Part shown: in pieces, positions 37,358 through 45,506 of the stretch
Layout of the letters: each line of letters begins with the position of its first letter
How positions within the stretch are numbered: position 1 is the first letter of the stretch
Origin: Maribacter arcticus
Lineage (GTDB): Bacteria; Bacteroidota; Bacteroidia; Flavobacteriales; Flavobacteriaceae
DNA length: 64,000 nucleotides
NCBI RefSeq assembly: GCF_900167935.1
Contig: NZ_FUYL01000011.1
Coordinates: 124,001-188,000 of the forward strand
Direction: 5' to 3'
Position numbers and translations under genes: made by a program
Notes under the pieces: generated by a model
What the model was told of the DNA's origin: nothing
Databases searched by the model: none
Seen by the model: only the letters and a program-made list of their open reading frames with translations

Positions 37358-37461
37358 TAATCACACTTAAATTTACAAAAAAAAATCTATTGAACGAATA
37401 TTTTTATAAATATTTATTAATCAACAGGTTATGAACATCGGTTATTCACTTTTGTTCATAA
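37358..37461. other. DnaA-box-like cluster next to an AT-rich tract
   Basis: Four 9-mers one mismatch from TTATNCACA occur in 104 bases: TTAATCACA (37358-37366), TTATGAACA (37429-37437), TTATTCACT (37442-37450) and the inverted TGTTCATAA (37453-37461). The bases 37367-37425 are almost only A and T. This is the layout of an unwinding element with DnaA sites, but no exact consensus box is present. Confidence 0.35.
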
Positions 37462-37463
37462 AA

Positions 37464-37493
37464 AAAGCACCGTCTCAAATTGAAACGGTGCTT
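37464..37493 (-). terminator. terminator of rplS
   Basis: The stem AAAGCACCGT / ACGGTGCTTT with an inner TCA-AAT-TGA hairpin lies 21 bases past the rplS stop, and a T run follows on the minus strand. Confidence 0.85.
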
Positions 37494-37514
37494 TATATAT
37501 TTGTTGAGGGAAAT

Positions 37515-37865
37515 TTATCCTCTTATTTCCTTAATTCTAGCTTTCTTGCCAGTTAATTCACGGAAATAGTAAATTCTAGATCTACGTACTTTACCTCTTT
37601 TATTTACTTCAATTTTTTGAAGTGCAGGTAAATTAATTGGGAAGATACGTTCTACACCAACTGTTCCAGACATTTTACGAATAGTAAAAGTTTCTGTTGA
37701 ACCAGTACCTCTACGTTGTATAACAACACCTTTGAAAAACTGAGTTCTTGTTTTTTCGCCTTCTCTAATTTCGTAGTACACAGTAATTGTGTCACCAGAT
37801 GAAAACTTTGGGAATTCTTTTTTAGTTACGAATTCGTCTTGTACAAATTTTATTAATGATTCCAT
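37515..37865 (-). CDS. rplS: 50S ribosomal protein L19
   Basis: The 116-residue L19 has FSSGDTITVYYEIREGEKTR, FKGVVIQRRGTGSTETFTIRK and the C-terminal RGKVRRSRIYYFRELTGKKARI, as in the family. It binds at the interface of the two subunits. The 135 bases between trmD and rplS contain a structured candidate leader. It has its own terminator. Confidence 0.97.
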   Translation of the reverse strand: MESLIKFVQDEFVTKKEFPKFSSGDTITVYYEIREGEKTRTQFFKGVVIQRRGTGSTETFTIRKMSGTVGVERIFPINLPALQKIEVNKRGKVRRSRIYYFRELTGKKARIKEIRG

Positions 37866-37887
37866 TGTATAGTTAATTGGAATTAAA

Positions 37888-37927
37888 TTAGAGTAACATT
37901 CACGATTATCGTCAGAGGTTATTCTAA
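37888..37927 (-). promoter_or_regulatory. candidate structured leader of rplS
   Basis: In the rplS transcript a 10-base stem TTAGAATAAC / GTTACTCTAA (one A-C mismatch) encloses a second hairpin ACGAT-A-ATCGT, 22 to 62 bases before the start codon. L19 autoregulatory leaders have been described for Flavobacteria, as I recall. This could be one. Confidence 0.45.
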
Positions 37928-38000
37928 CAAGCTGCGAAATTAATACTTAAATTAAAACCTACAAGTATTTTAGTTGATTTTTCGCTCGAAATACATGAGT

Positions 38001-38675
38001 TTATTGTAATAAATCAGGTCTAAGCTTCTCTGTGCGCTCATATGCCTTGCTTTCTCGCCATTCTTCAATTTTACCGAAATTACCGCTTAGCAATATATCT
38101 GGCACATTCATTCCTTTATATTCAGCAGGTCTTGTGTACACTGGCGGAGCTAACAACCCATCTTGAAAAGTATCTGTCAGGGCAGAAGTTTCATCGTTTA
38201 AAACGCCAGGAATCAATCTAATGATAGAATCGCATAGTACTGCCGCACCCAATTCACCACCTGATAGTACATAATCGCCTATAGAAATTTCTTTTGTTAT
38301 AAAAGCATCTCTAACACGTTGATCGACACCTTTATAATGACCACAAAGAATAATCATATTGTCAATCATTGATAGTTGATTAGACATTTTCTGATTTAGA
38401 GTTTCCCCGTCAGGCGTCATATATATGATTTCATCGTAATTACGTTGAGATTTCAGATTAGTGATACATTTGTCTATAGGTTCAATCATCAAAACCATAC
38501 CAGCGCCACCACCAAACTGATAGTCGTCAACATTTCGATATTTGGTATCGGTATAATCTCTAAGATTATGAAAATGTACTTCAACCAAACCTTTATCTAT
38601 AGCTCTCTTTAAAATAGAAGCTTCAAACGGACTTGTAAGTAATTCGGGTAATACGGTAATAATATCTATTCGCAT
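38001..38675 (-). CDS. trmD: tRNA (guanine-37 N1)-methyltransferase
   Basis: The 224-residue SPOUT enzyme makes m1G37 and prevents frameshifting. Family blocks are [27 protein letters not shown] near 62, [20 protein letters not shown] near 112, [18 protein letters not shown] near 131 and [13 protein letters not shown] near 197. I take MRIDIIT at 38675 as the start. An ATG six codons earlier overlaps the GNAT stop and cannot be excluded. It lies upstream of rplS, as in many bacteria. Confidence 0.96.
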   Translation of the reverse strand: MRIDIITVLPELLTSPFEASILKRAIDKGLVEVHFHNLRDYTDTKYRNVDDYQFGGGAGMVLMIEPIDKCITNLKSQRNYDEIIYMTPDGETLNQKMSNQLSMIDNMIILCGHYKGVDQRVRDAFITKEISIGDYVLSGGELGAAVLCDSIIRLIPGVLNDETSALTDTFQDGLLAPPVYTRPAEYKGMNVPDILLSGNFGKIEEWRESKAYERTEKLRPDLLQ

Positions 38676-38689
38676 CTTTTGATTTTGCT

Positions 38690-39136
38690 TCATCGTTTAA
38701 CCTGCCAAAAGTAATGAAAACAGTGGTAATCTTTTTCCCAACCTAATTTCTCATAAAGCTTTTGCGCAGGGTTATCGATAGCTGTTTCTAAGGCAAGACC
38801 TTTAAACCCTTGTTGAGTGCAAAATTGTTGAGCTTTTTCTAATAATTGTTGCCCGACCGATTGTTTGCGATATTTTGAATCTACGTAAAGATCATTTAGA
38901 ATTAATGACTTTTCTAAACTTACAGAAGAGAAGGTGTAGTATAATTGTACAAAACCTATCGTATTTTCACCTTCATAGGCGGCGAATATGACTGATTCTT
39001 CATTTGATATTCTATCATTAAGAAATGCCTTGGCGGCATCAAAGTCTGACTCCATTTTATAAAATACTCGGTAGCTATCGAAAAGAGGTACAATATCTTC
39101 TATCTGTGAACGAGTAATTCTTCTTAAATTTTTCAT
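38690..39136 (-). CDS. GNAT-family N-acetyltransferase
   Basis: The 148-residue product has the GNAT fold, with [18 protein letters not shown] (beta 4), the acetyl-CoA loop [15 protein letters not shown] and [19 protein letters not shown]. The R/Q-x-x-G-x-A loop is RKQSVGQ, slightly degenerate. I take the ATG at 39136, because an upstream in-frame start would lie in the terminator hairpin of the preceding gene. The substrate is unknown. The stop touches the trmD frame. Confidence 0.85.
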   Translation of the reverse strand: MKNLRRITRSQIEDIVPLFDSYRVFYKMESDFDAAKAFLNDRISNEESVIFAAYEGENTIGFVQLYYTFSSVSLEKSLILNDLYVDSKYRKQSVGQQLLEKAQQFCTQQGFKGLALETAIDNPAQKLYEKLGWEKDYHCFHYFWQVKR

Positions 39137-39140
39137 ATCA

Positions 39141-39166
39141 AAAAAAAGCTCCAAAACGGAGCTTTT
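39141..39166 (-). terminator. terminator of the coiled-coil membrane protein gene
   Basis: On the minus strand the stem AAAAGCTCC / GGAGCTTTT with a five-base loop is followed by seven or more T residues, right after the upstream stop codon. Confidence 0.8.
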
Positions 39167-39168
39167 AA

Positions 39169-39792
39169 TTATTTAGTTTTCTTCTGTTTGTTGATTTCAT
39201 CTTGTAGCTGCCTACTAATCTTCTGCTCACGTTCTAGTGCTCTTCTCCTATGGTCTTCATATTCAACCTCTAGTTCAGAAAGATTTTGCTTCGCTTCTTG
39301 GGTTAGTATATTACTGTTTCTAAACCTATAAATAAACAAGCCTAATAAAAGAAATAAACCTCCAATAATTGTCCAAAGAATAAAATTATAAGTTCCTTTA
39401 GAAACCGGAATGCCAATGAATGACATGCTATCTTTTTCTTCAGTAACTGTGCTAAGATTAGTAGTTGTCTCTTCTAATTTTTTATTCAAAGAAGTTATAG
39501 TGGTCTCATGTTCAGCTATGGTAGACTTTAACTCACCAGTCTTTTTATTCATTGCAGCAATTGAGTCCAATACATTTTTACGTATCTTAAAAAGGTTGGT
39601 TTCTTTTACCACCTCATATCTAACACCATCAGCCCTATAATTACCAGAACGCTTTGCGATATAGTCAAACTGATTGCTGATAGGTCCTTCATCTAAAGAC
39701 AACTTATCGTCTTCTTCCCCATCGTCTTGTGCAAATTGTTGGTTAGCGACGAAAAGAAACGCCACTAGTAGTAGTATTCTATAGAATTTCAT
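39169..39792 (-). CDS. secreted or membrane-anchored coiled-coil protein
   Basis: The 207-residue product has a signal peptide (MKFYRILLLVAFLFVANQQFAQ), an acidic stretch, a coiled coil (about residues 75-120, KKTGELKSTIAEHETTITSL), one membrane helix (about 135-155, ILWTIIGGLFLLLGLFIY) and a charged C-terminal helix (160-207) that is probably cytoplasmic. Similar proteins near trmD are, I recall, sometimes named tRNA methyltransferase in databases. Nothing in this sequence supports that. Function is unknown. Confidence 0.78.
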   Translation of the reverse strand: MKFYRILLLVAFLFVANQQFAQDDGEEDDKLSLDEGPISNQFDYIAKRSGNYRADGVRYEVVKETNLFKIRKNVLDSIAAMNKKTGELKSTIAEHETTITSLNKKLEETTTNLSTVTEEKDSMSFIGIPVSKGTYNFILWTIIGGLFLLLGLFIYRFRNSNILTQEAKQNLSELEVEYEDHRRRALEREQKISRQLQDEINKQKKTK

Positions 39793-39937
39793 GAAATAGA
39801 TTCTTAGGTTAAAATAAATGATTTAGAGATGACTAAAGTACTTCATTAAAGTCAAATTATAAAAAAAAATGAATAAACGTTATCACTGGTTATTTAACTA
39901 CGTACGCTATCATGAAATAGACGTTTTCTTTTTAAAA

Positions 39938-41386
39938 TTAGTAATATGTATAACGGCGAACCTTTGCAATATACTTTGCTAATCTAATGACCTGGTGTGA
40001 ATAACCATATTCATTGTCATACCATATATAAAGAATAATATTTTTACCTGTACTAGAAACTATGGTAGCCATACTATCGTAAATTGATGGTGCAGAAGTA
40101 CCTATAATATCTGAAGAAACAAGTTCTTTATCTAGGGAATATTTTATTTGTTCTACCAAATCCCCTTCAAGTGCGTATTTCTTAATCATGGTGTTTACGC
40201 CATCTAATGAAGTTTTTTGATTTATTTCTAGATTTAGAATTGCCAATGAACCGTTCGGAACAGGCACTCTAATAGCATTGGATGTCAACTTTCCTTTTAA
40301 TGAAGGTAACGCTTTAGCAACTGCTTGGCCAGCACCTGTTTCGGTTATGACCATGTTTAAGGCAGCAGCCCGACCTCTTCTATATTTCCCATGCATATTA
40401 TCGACTAGGTTTTGGTCGTTAGTATATGCATGAATGGTTTCTAAGTGACCTTTCACTATGCCAAAGGTCTCTTCGACAGCTTTTAAAATTGGTGTTATAG
40501 CATTTGTTGTGCAAGATGCGGCAGAAAATAATTCAGTATTATCTGGATCATACTCTAAATGATTTACACCATGTACGATGTTAGCAATATTCTTACCAGG
40601 TGCTGTTAAAAGTACTTTTGAGGCACCATTCGCTTTAAGATGTCTTTCTAATTGTTCCTTATCTCGAAAAGCACCGGTATTGTCAATAATCAAAGCATTT
40701 TTTATTCCATATTCTGTGTAATCAATTTCTTCGGGCATATTAGCATAGATAACGTGTACCGTAGTGCCATTTATAATAAGTTTTTGGTTTTCATGATCAA
40801 CCTTTACCGTACCGTTAAAAATACCGTGAACAGAATCAGTTCTTAAAAGGCTTGCTCTTTTTTCTAGGTTTTCACTTGTTGGCTTACCGCGAACAACAAT
40901 TGCTCTAAGTCTTAATTGATTTCCTTTACCGGTTTTAGTCATTAATTCTCTAGCTACCAATCGGCCAATTCTTCCAAAACCGTAAAGAACTACATCTTTA
41001 GGTTCTATGCTTTTAAAGTCTTGAGCAGTTTTAAGTCTATCTATTACAAATGCTTTTACATTGCTTAAAAGATTATTATCTGAATGATATTCATAAGTTA
41101 ATTTACCAATGTCTAGTTTAGAAGGTGGCAAAGGAATATCGGCTATTGAACGTAATATTTCTACCGAATCGAAGATAGAAATTGGCTTTTGTACAAATTC
41201 ACCTGCGTACTCATGTAAATGTATAATATCACTTACGTTTTTATCAATAACCTGGTTTTTGAAAAGTACAATTTCAATAGATTTATCGTACCAAAGATCA
41301 CTAACAATTTTTATGAATTCAGTAGTTGCTTTTCTTCGGTCTGCTTGAAAGGCCAGCTCTTTTTCAAATGTAGTTTGTGGAGCCAT
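39938..41386 (-). CDS. glyceraldehyde-3-phosphate dehydrogenase, N-terminally extended form
   Basis: The 482-residue protein contains a complete GAPDH from about residue 127 (KDVVLYGFGRIGRLVARELM). The catalytic Cys is in SAASCTTNAITPI near 291, the paired His in LETIHAYTNDQNLVDN, and the C-terminal WYDNEYGYSHQVI is present. About 125 residues precede the NAD domain, which is unusual for classical 335-residue GAPDH but matches a long Bacteroidetes group, as I recall. Direction (glycolytic or gluconeogenic) cannot be told. The extension has no recognised domain. Confidence 0.92.
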   Translation of the reverse strand: MAPQTTFEKELAFQADRRKATTEFIKIVSDLWYDKSIEIVLFKNQVIDKNVSDIIHLHEYAGEFVQKPISIFDSVEILRSIADIPLPPSKLDIGKLTYEYHSDNNLLSNVKAFVIDRLKTAQDFKSIEPKDVVLYGFGRIGRLVARELMTKTGKGNQLRLRAIVVRGKPTSENLEKRASLLRTDSVHGIFNGTVKVDHENQKLIINGTTVHVIYANMPEEIDYTEYGIKNALIIDNTGAFRDKEQLERHLKANGASKVLLTAPGKNIANIVHGVNHLEYDPDNTELFSAASCTTNAITPILKAVEETFGIVKGHLETIHAYTNDQNLVDNMHGKYRRGRAAALNMVITETGAGQAVAKALPSLKGKLTSNAIRVPVPNGSLAILNLEINQKTSLDGVNTMIKKYALEGDLVEQIKYSLDKELVSSDIIGTSAPSIYDSMATIVSSTGKNIILYIWYDNEYGYSHQVIRLAKYIAKVRRYTYY

Positions 41387-41456
41387 AATAATTGATTGAT
41401 TTTTAGAATTCGCACAAAACTAGAAAATTTAAGCGCCTTATTTAAATAATTTTCAA

Positions 41457-41483
41457 CAAAAAGCCTTCGTTTTTACGAAGGCT
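41457..41483 (-). terminator. terminator of the HtrA-like protease gene
   Basis: On the minus strand AGCCTTCGT / ACGAAGGCT with a four-base loop is followed by TTTTTG, 19 bases after the protease stop. Confidence 0.85.
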
Positions 41484-41501
41484 GTATTTTTTAGCGTTTT
41501 C

Positions 41502-42893
41502 TTATTGAAAGATAAGCCGGTCTCGTTCTCCGTTAGGTCCTAACATTGTAATAACCGTTTTATCATATTTTGAGATTCCTCCAAAGGCATTATAAGCATC
41601 ATCAATGTTGCCAATTTCAATATCATCTATTTTTACTATTACTTTTTCAGATAATCCGTATCCTCTATATCTTTCAGGTACTCCTATTATCTTGACGCCA
41701 GTTTTAGTTTTGTAAACCTTTTTGTCATGTGCAGTAAGGTTCTTTACTTCTAAGCCCATTTCTGGAACTACTAATGTTTGTCTTTCCTTTAATGTTAGAG
41801 GTATATGCAATATCTCATTTTTTCTATCAATCACAAAGGCTAAGGTGTCGCCAGGTCTTTTAGTTGAAAGGTATCCTGTTAGGTCTGGGTATTTGTGTAC
41901 TGCTATTTCATCAACCTTTTTAATAATATCTCCAATTTCAATACCTGCTTCTTGTGCAGCAGATTCCTCTTCAATTAATTCAATATAAACTCCATCAATA
42001 TTGTTGATTCCTTTTTCAATGGCATCTCTTGTATTTGTAGGGGCAGGTCTAATACCCATAAAGCCTTTTTGAACATTACCATATTCTAGAATATCTTGAA
42101 TTACCTTTTTTGCAATATTACTAGGTACAGCAAATGAATAACCTACATAAGATCCTGTTTGAGAAGTGATAGCAGTATTAATACCTACTAAATCTCCGTT
42201 TGTATTTACTAAAGCTCCCCCTGAATTTCCTGGGTTAACAGCAGCATCAGTTTGTATAAAAGATTGATTTTTTCCAAGATTACGTGCTTTTGCACTAATA
42301 ATACCTGCGGTTACGGTAGAGGTTAGGTTGAATGGATTGCCTACAGCTAAAACCCATTCTCCAATTTTTGTTTGGTCAGAATCACCAAATGCTAAATAAG
42401 GTAACTTTTCATCGGTATCTATTTTAATTAAAGCAATATCTGAATTTGGATCAGCACCTATTAATTCAGCGTTGTATGTTTTGTTGTTATTTAATGTTAC
42501 CTGTAGTTGATTTGCTCTACTTATAACATGGTTATTGGTAACTATATATCCGTCAGAAGAAATTATTACTCCAGAGCCGGTTCCTACTTGAGGTACAGGA
42601 CTACCGCTCGACCCATAGAAAAAATCTAATATGCTGGTAGGGCCATTGCTTAAAGTGATATTCATAACATGAACAACCGCATTAACTGTATTTTCTGCAG
42701 CTATGGTAAAATCTACTTCATTAATTCCAGAACCACTTGCAGAAGTTGGGGTATAGTTGGTGTTAAAAACACCATTGCCATTTTCTTGTGAAATAATGGT
42801 AAAATTATCTTTTTCGAAAAAGAATTTATAAGCGCCCAACGTAATTGCGCCTGCAAATACAGATACAAGTAGCAGACTTGCTAATCTTTTCAT
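41502..42893 (-). CDS. HtrA/DegP-type periplasmic serine protease
   Basis: The 463-residue product has an N-terminal signal or anchor (residues 5-25). The chymotrypsin-like triad is clear: His in TNNHVISR near 120, Asp in NSDIALIK near 150 and Ser in NPGNSGGA near 226. One PDZ domain lies at about 262-355 (GFMGIRPAPTNTRD, GDIIKKVDEIAVHKYPDL), and a second, degenerate one probably follows. It degrades or refolds damaged envelope proteins. A TAATTTTG box lies 29 bases before the start. Confidence 0.94.
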   Translation of the reverse strand: MKRLASLLLVSVFAGAITLGAYKFFFEKDNFTIISQENGNGVFNTNYTPTSASGSGINEVDFTIAAENTVNAVVHVMNITLSNGPTSILDFFYGSSGSPVPQVGTGSGVIISSDGYIVTNNHVISRANQLQVTLNNNKTYNAELIGADPNSDIALIKIDTDEKLPYLAFGDSDQTKIGEWVLAVGNPFNLTSTVTAGIISAKARNLGKNQSFIQTDAAVNPGNSGGALVNTNGDLVGINTAITSQTGSYVGYSFAVPSNIAKKVIQDILEYGNVQKGFMGIRPAPTNTRDAIEKGINNIDGVYIELIEEESAAQEAGIEIGDIIKKVDEIAVHKYPDLTGYLSTKRPGDTLAFVIDRKNEILHIPLTLKERQTLVVPEMGLEVKNLTAHDKKVYKTKTGVKIIGVPERYRGYGLSEKVIVKIDDIEIGNIDDAYNAFGGISKYDKTVITMLGPNGERDRLIFQ

Positions 42894-42921
42894 AATCTTT
42901 AGTGTTTTAACGTATTCGACA

Positions 42922-42929
42922 CAAAATTA
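42922..42929 (-). promoter_or_regulatory. -7 box of the HtrA-like gene
   Basis: The minus strand reads TAATTTTG, matching TAnnTTTG, 29 bases before the ATG. No upstream TTG was found. Confidence 0.4.
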
Positions 42930-42997
42930 CTTGTTTTTATGCTCTTTGATACGCGTTTAACTACTTTTTAACTACTATTAAAAACTTAATTATATCC

Positions 42998-43005
42998 TAT
43001 CTTTG
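42998..43005 (+). promoter_or_regulatory. -7 box of the dapF operon
   Basis: TATCTTTG matches TAnnTTTG and ends 15 bases before the dapF ATG, a normal spacing. No TTG element was found 17-23 bases upstream. Confidence 0.45.
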
Positions 43006-43020
43006 TGTCTATAAGCTAAC

Positions 43021-43797
43021 ATGAAATATACTTTTTATAAATATCAAGGAACCGGTAATGATTTTGTGATGTTTGATAATCGCAAAAACGAATTTCCGAA
43101 AGACGATGTGAGTTTGGTTGCAAGTATCTGTGATCGTAAATTTGGTGTAGGGTCTGATGGATTGATTTTATTAGAAGATGATGAAAAAACAGATTTTAAA
43201 ATGGTGTATTTTAATTCTGATGGTAGAGAAGGAAGTATGTGTGGGAATGGTGGAAGATGTATTGTCGCATTTGCATATTTTCTTGGCATAATTAGGAATA
43301 AAACGGTTTTTATAGCTGTGGATGGATTACATGAAGCTAGTATTGAAGGAGATGTTGTGAGTTTGAAAATGACGGATGTGCAAGAAATAAGTAAAAAGCA
43401 AAATGCTCTTTACCTAAATACAGGGTCTCCGCATCATGTGCAATTGGTTAAAGAATTGAAATCATTTAATGTGTTTAAGGAAGGTGCACGTTTACGGTAT
43501 GGGGTTTATGGTGAAAAGGGTAGTAATATCAATTTTGTAGAACAAAACGAATCAGGAGGATTCGATATACGTACCTACGAACGAGGTGTTGAAGATGAAA
43601 CATTATCTTGTGGTACAGGTGTAACTGCTGTTGCCTTAAGTATGTATCATATGGGGAAAACAAAGAAAAAGATTGTTCCAATTAAAGCAGTAGGAGGCAA
43701 TCTAGAAGTTTCTTTTGATGAACAAAACGGTTTGTATAGTAATATCTATTTAAAAGGAGAGGCGAAACAAGTTTTTAAAGGTGAGCTAACGTGGTAA
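43021..43797 (+). CDS. dapF: diaminopimelate epimerase
   Basis: The 258-residue enzyme converts LL- to meso-diaminopimelate for lysine and peptidoglycan. The two catalytic cysteines are seen in SMCGNGGRC near residue 73 and LSCGTGVTA near 196, and the N-terminal YKYQGTGNDFVMFDN is typical. It heads a three-gene operon with a GNAT enzyme (overlap of seven bases) and mltG, both linked to the envelope or of general use. Confidence 0.97.
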   Translation: MKYTFYKYQGTGNDFVMFDNRKNEFPKDDVSLVASICDRKFGVGSDGLILLEDDEKTDFKMVYFNSDGREGSMCGNGGRCIVAFAYFLGIIRNKTVFIAVDGLHEASIEGDVVSLKMTDVQEISKKQNALYLNTGSPHHVQLVKELKSFNVFKEGARLRYGVYGEKGSNINFVEQNESGGFDIRTYERGVEDETLSCGTGVTAVALSMYHMGKTKKKIVPIKAVGGNLEVSFDEQNGLYSNIYLKGEAKQVFKGELTW

Positions 43798-44318
43798 AAT
43801 TAATAGGAAAGCAGATTTATCTAAGGGCCTTAGAACAAGAGGACCTAGATTTTTTATATGAACTTGAAAATAATACCGATGTTTGGGAGGTTAGCGGTAC
43901 AATTGCACCGTACTCCAAAAGTGTGTTACAACTCTATTTAGATAATGCTCATCGAGATATTTATGATGTGAAGCAATTACGTCTGGTAATTAGCGATTTA
44001 CAGGATAAAGCAATTGGATTGATAGATATTTTTGATTTTGAACCAAATCATAAACGAGCAGGCATAGGTATAATTATTCTAGATACAGAACGAAGAAATA
44101 AAGGAATTGGGGCTGAGTCTATTACCTTATTAAATAATTATGTTTTTGATGTACTAGGGTTAAGACAGATATATGCCAATATTTTAGAAGAGAATTTAGC
44201 AAGCATGCATCTGTTTAAAAAATTAGGTTTCGTAGAAGTAGGTATTAAAAAAGATTGGGTTCGTGTAAAGAATACCTTTAAGAACGAGGTTTTACTGCAA
44301 AAAATAAATAAAAAATGA
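43791..44318 (+). CDS. GNAT N-acetyltransferase (RimJ/SpeG-like)
   Basis: The 175-residue product starts IYLRALEQEDLDFLYELEN, the RimJ/RimL/SpeG group pattern, and has the acetyl-CoA loop ERRNKGIGAESITLL near residue 100, followed by LRQIYANILEENLASMHLFKKLGF. It probably acetylates an amine such as a protein N terminus or polyamine. The exact substrate is unknown. It overlaps dapF and mltG, so it is translated from the same mRNA. Confidence 0.87.
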   Translation: MVKLIGKQIYLRALEQEDLDFLYELENNTDVWEVSGTIAPYSKSVLQLYLDNAHRDIYDVKQLRLVISDLQDKAIGLIDIFDFEPNHKRAGIGIIILDTERRNKGIGAESITLLNNYVFDVLGLRQIYANILEENLASMHLFKKLGFVEVGIKKDWVRVKNTFKNEVLLQKINKK

Positions 44319-45358
44319 GTTTCAAGCGTATTTTACTAGGTGTAGTTCTAGTAGGTCTAATTGGTGGCGGCATTTTAGCTTACATTGCTTATGGTACATT
44401 TTTCACACCTAATACTAGTTTCAATGATGATGAAGAATTTGTTTTTATACCAACCGATGTTTCTGAGAATGATTTAGAAAAAGTGTTATCACCATTACTT
44501 AAGGACTTTGATGCCTTCAAATCTGCTGCGAATAGAAAGGGCTACTTAAACAATATAAAAGCAGGTAGATATAAGATTGCCAAGGGTATGAATAATAACG
44601 AGATTGTTAATTCATTACGAAGTGGTAATATACCTGTAAAAGTTTCTTTTAATAATCAAGAGAGTGTAAATGATTTGGCAGGTAGGATTGCAAGTCAGAT
44701 AGAGGCAGATAGTAGTTCATTGGTTGCTGCTTTTAAGGACACGGAGTTTTTAAATTCTAACGGATTTAATGTGGATAATTTGATTTCGCCTTATATCCCC
44801 AATAGTTATGAGTTTTTCTGGAACACATCTGCAATAGCCTTTAGGGATAGAATGTTAAAAGAATATAATCGATTTTGGAACGATGTTAGAATTGAAAAAG
44901 CGAAAGTATTGGGTTTACAACCTAACGAAGTAATTGCATTAGCGTCAATAGTACATAAAGAAACTGCAAAGGTTGATGAGCGGCCAACAGTAGCTGGAGT
45001 GTATTTAAATAGGTTAAAAAAAGGAATGTTACTGCAGGCAGATCCAACGGTTATTTATGCTATAAAAAAGGAGACAGGTAATTTTGACACCATAATTAAG
45101 CGAGTATTGTATAAAGATTTAGAAATGGATTCTCCCTATAATACATATAAGTATGCAGGTATACCTCCAGGACCGATTACCATGCCCGATATTACGGCTA
45201 TTGATGCGGTATTGAACCCTAAAAAACATAATTACTATTATTTTGTGGCAAATGTAGAAAAATTCGGATATCACATGTTTGCAGAGAACTTAACGCAACA
45301 CAACCGAAATAAAGAGCAATACATCCGATGGATAAATGCACAAAAAATCAAGAGATAG
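44315..45358 (+). CDS. mltG: endolytic murein transglycosylase
   Basis: The 347-residue product has one N-terminal membrane helix (about residues 5-27). A LysM-like region follows (FIPTDVSENDLEKVLSPLL to AGRYKIAKGM), then the YceG domain with the catalytic Glu in SIVHKETAK near 215 and the later QADPTVIYAI and YNTYKYAGIPPGPI. It cuts nascent glycan strands and so ends their growth. It is the last gene of the dapF operon. Confidence 0.95.
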   Translation: MSFKRILLGVVLVGLIGGGILAYIAYGTFFTPNTSFNDDEEFVFIPTDVSENDLEKVLSPLLKDFDAFKSAANRKGYLNNIKAGRYKIAKGMNNNEIVNSLRSGNIPVKVSFNNQESVNDLAGRIASQIEADSSSLVAAFKDTEFLNSNGFNVDNLISPYIPNSYEFFWNTSAIAFRDRMLKEYNRFWNDVRIEKAKVLGLQPNEVIALASIVHKETAKVDERPTVAGVYLNRLKKGMLLQADPTVIYAIKKETGNFDTIIKRVLYKDLEMDSPYNTYKYAGIPPGPITMPDITAIDAVLNPKKHNYYYFVANVEKFGYHMFAENLTQHNRNKEQYIRWINAQKIKR

Positions 45359-45441
45359 GTTTATTGTCCGAATTTTAGCACTTGTTAACTAAAACTGTAT
45401 TCTTTTAACAGAACCTTCTTAAACTACTATAATTTCCCTGA

Positions 45442-45449
45442 TACCTTTG
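45442..45449 (+). promoter_or_regulatory. -7 box upstream of the lysozyme-like gene
   Basis: TACCTTTG matches TAnnTTTG, ending 57 bases before the ATG. The leader would be about 50 bases. Confidence 0.35.
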
Positions 45450-45506
45450 TAAAAGAAATTTAAGCAGGCAAATAGTGTTCGCCATTAGTCTTAAGAAATA
45501 ACAAGT

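Noticed and set aside
37041-37460. Possible tmRNA, RNase P RNA or SRP RNA in the gene-free region
   Set aside because: I looked for their signature sequences on both strands and saw none. Only an uncharacterised small RNA remains possible.
39169-39792. tRNA methyltransferase as the product of the coiled-coil gene
   Set aside because: The sequence is a signal peptide, coiled coil and membrane helix with no SPOUT or Rossmann motif. The name probably spread from the nearby trmD.
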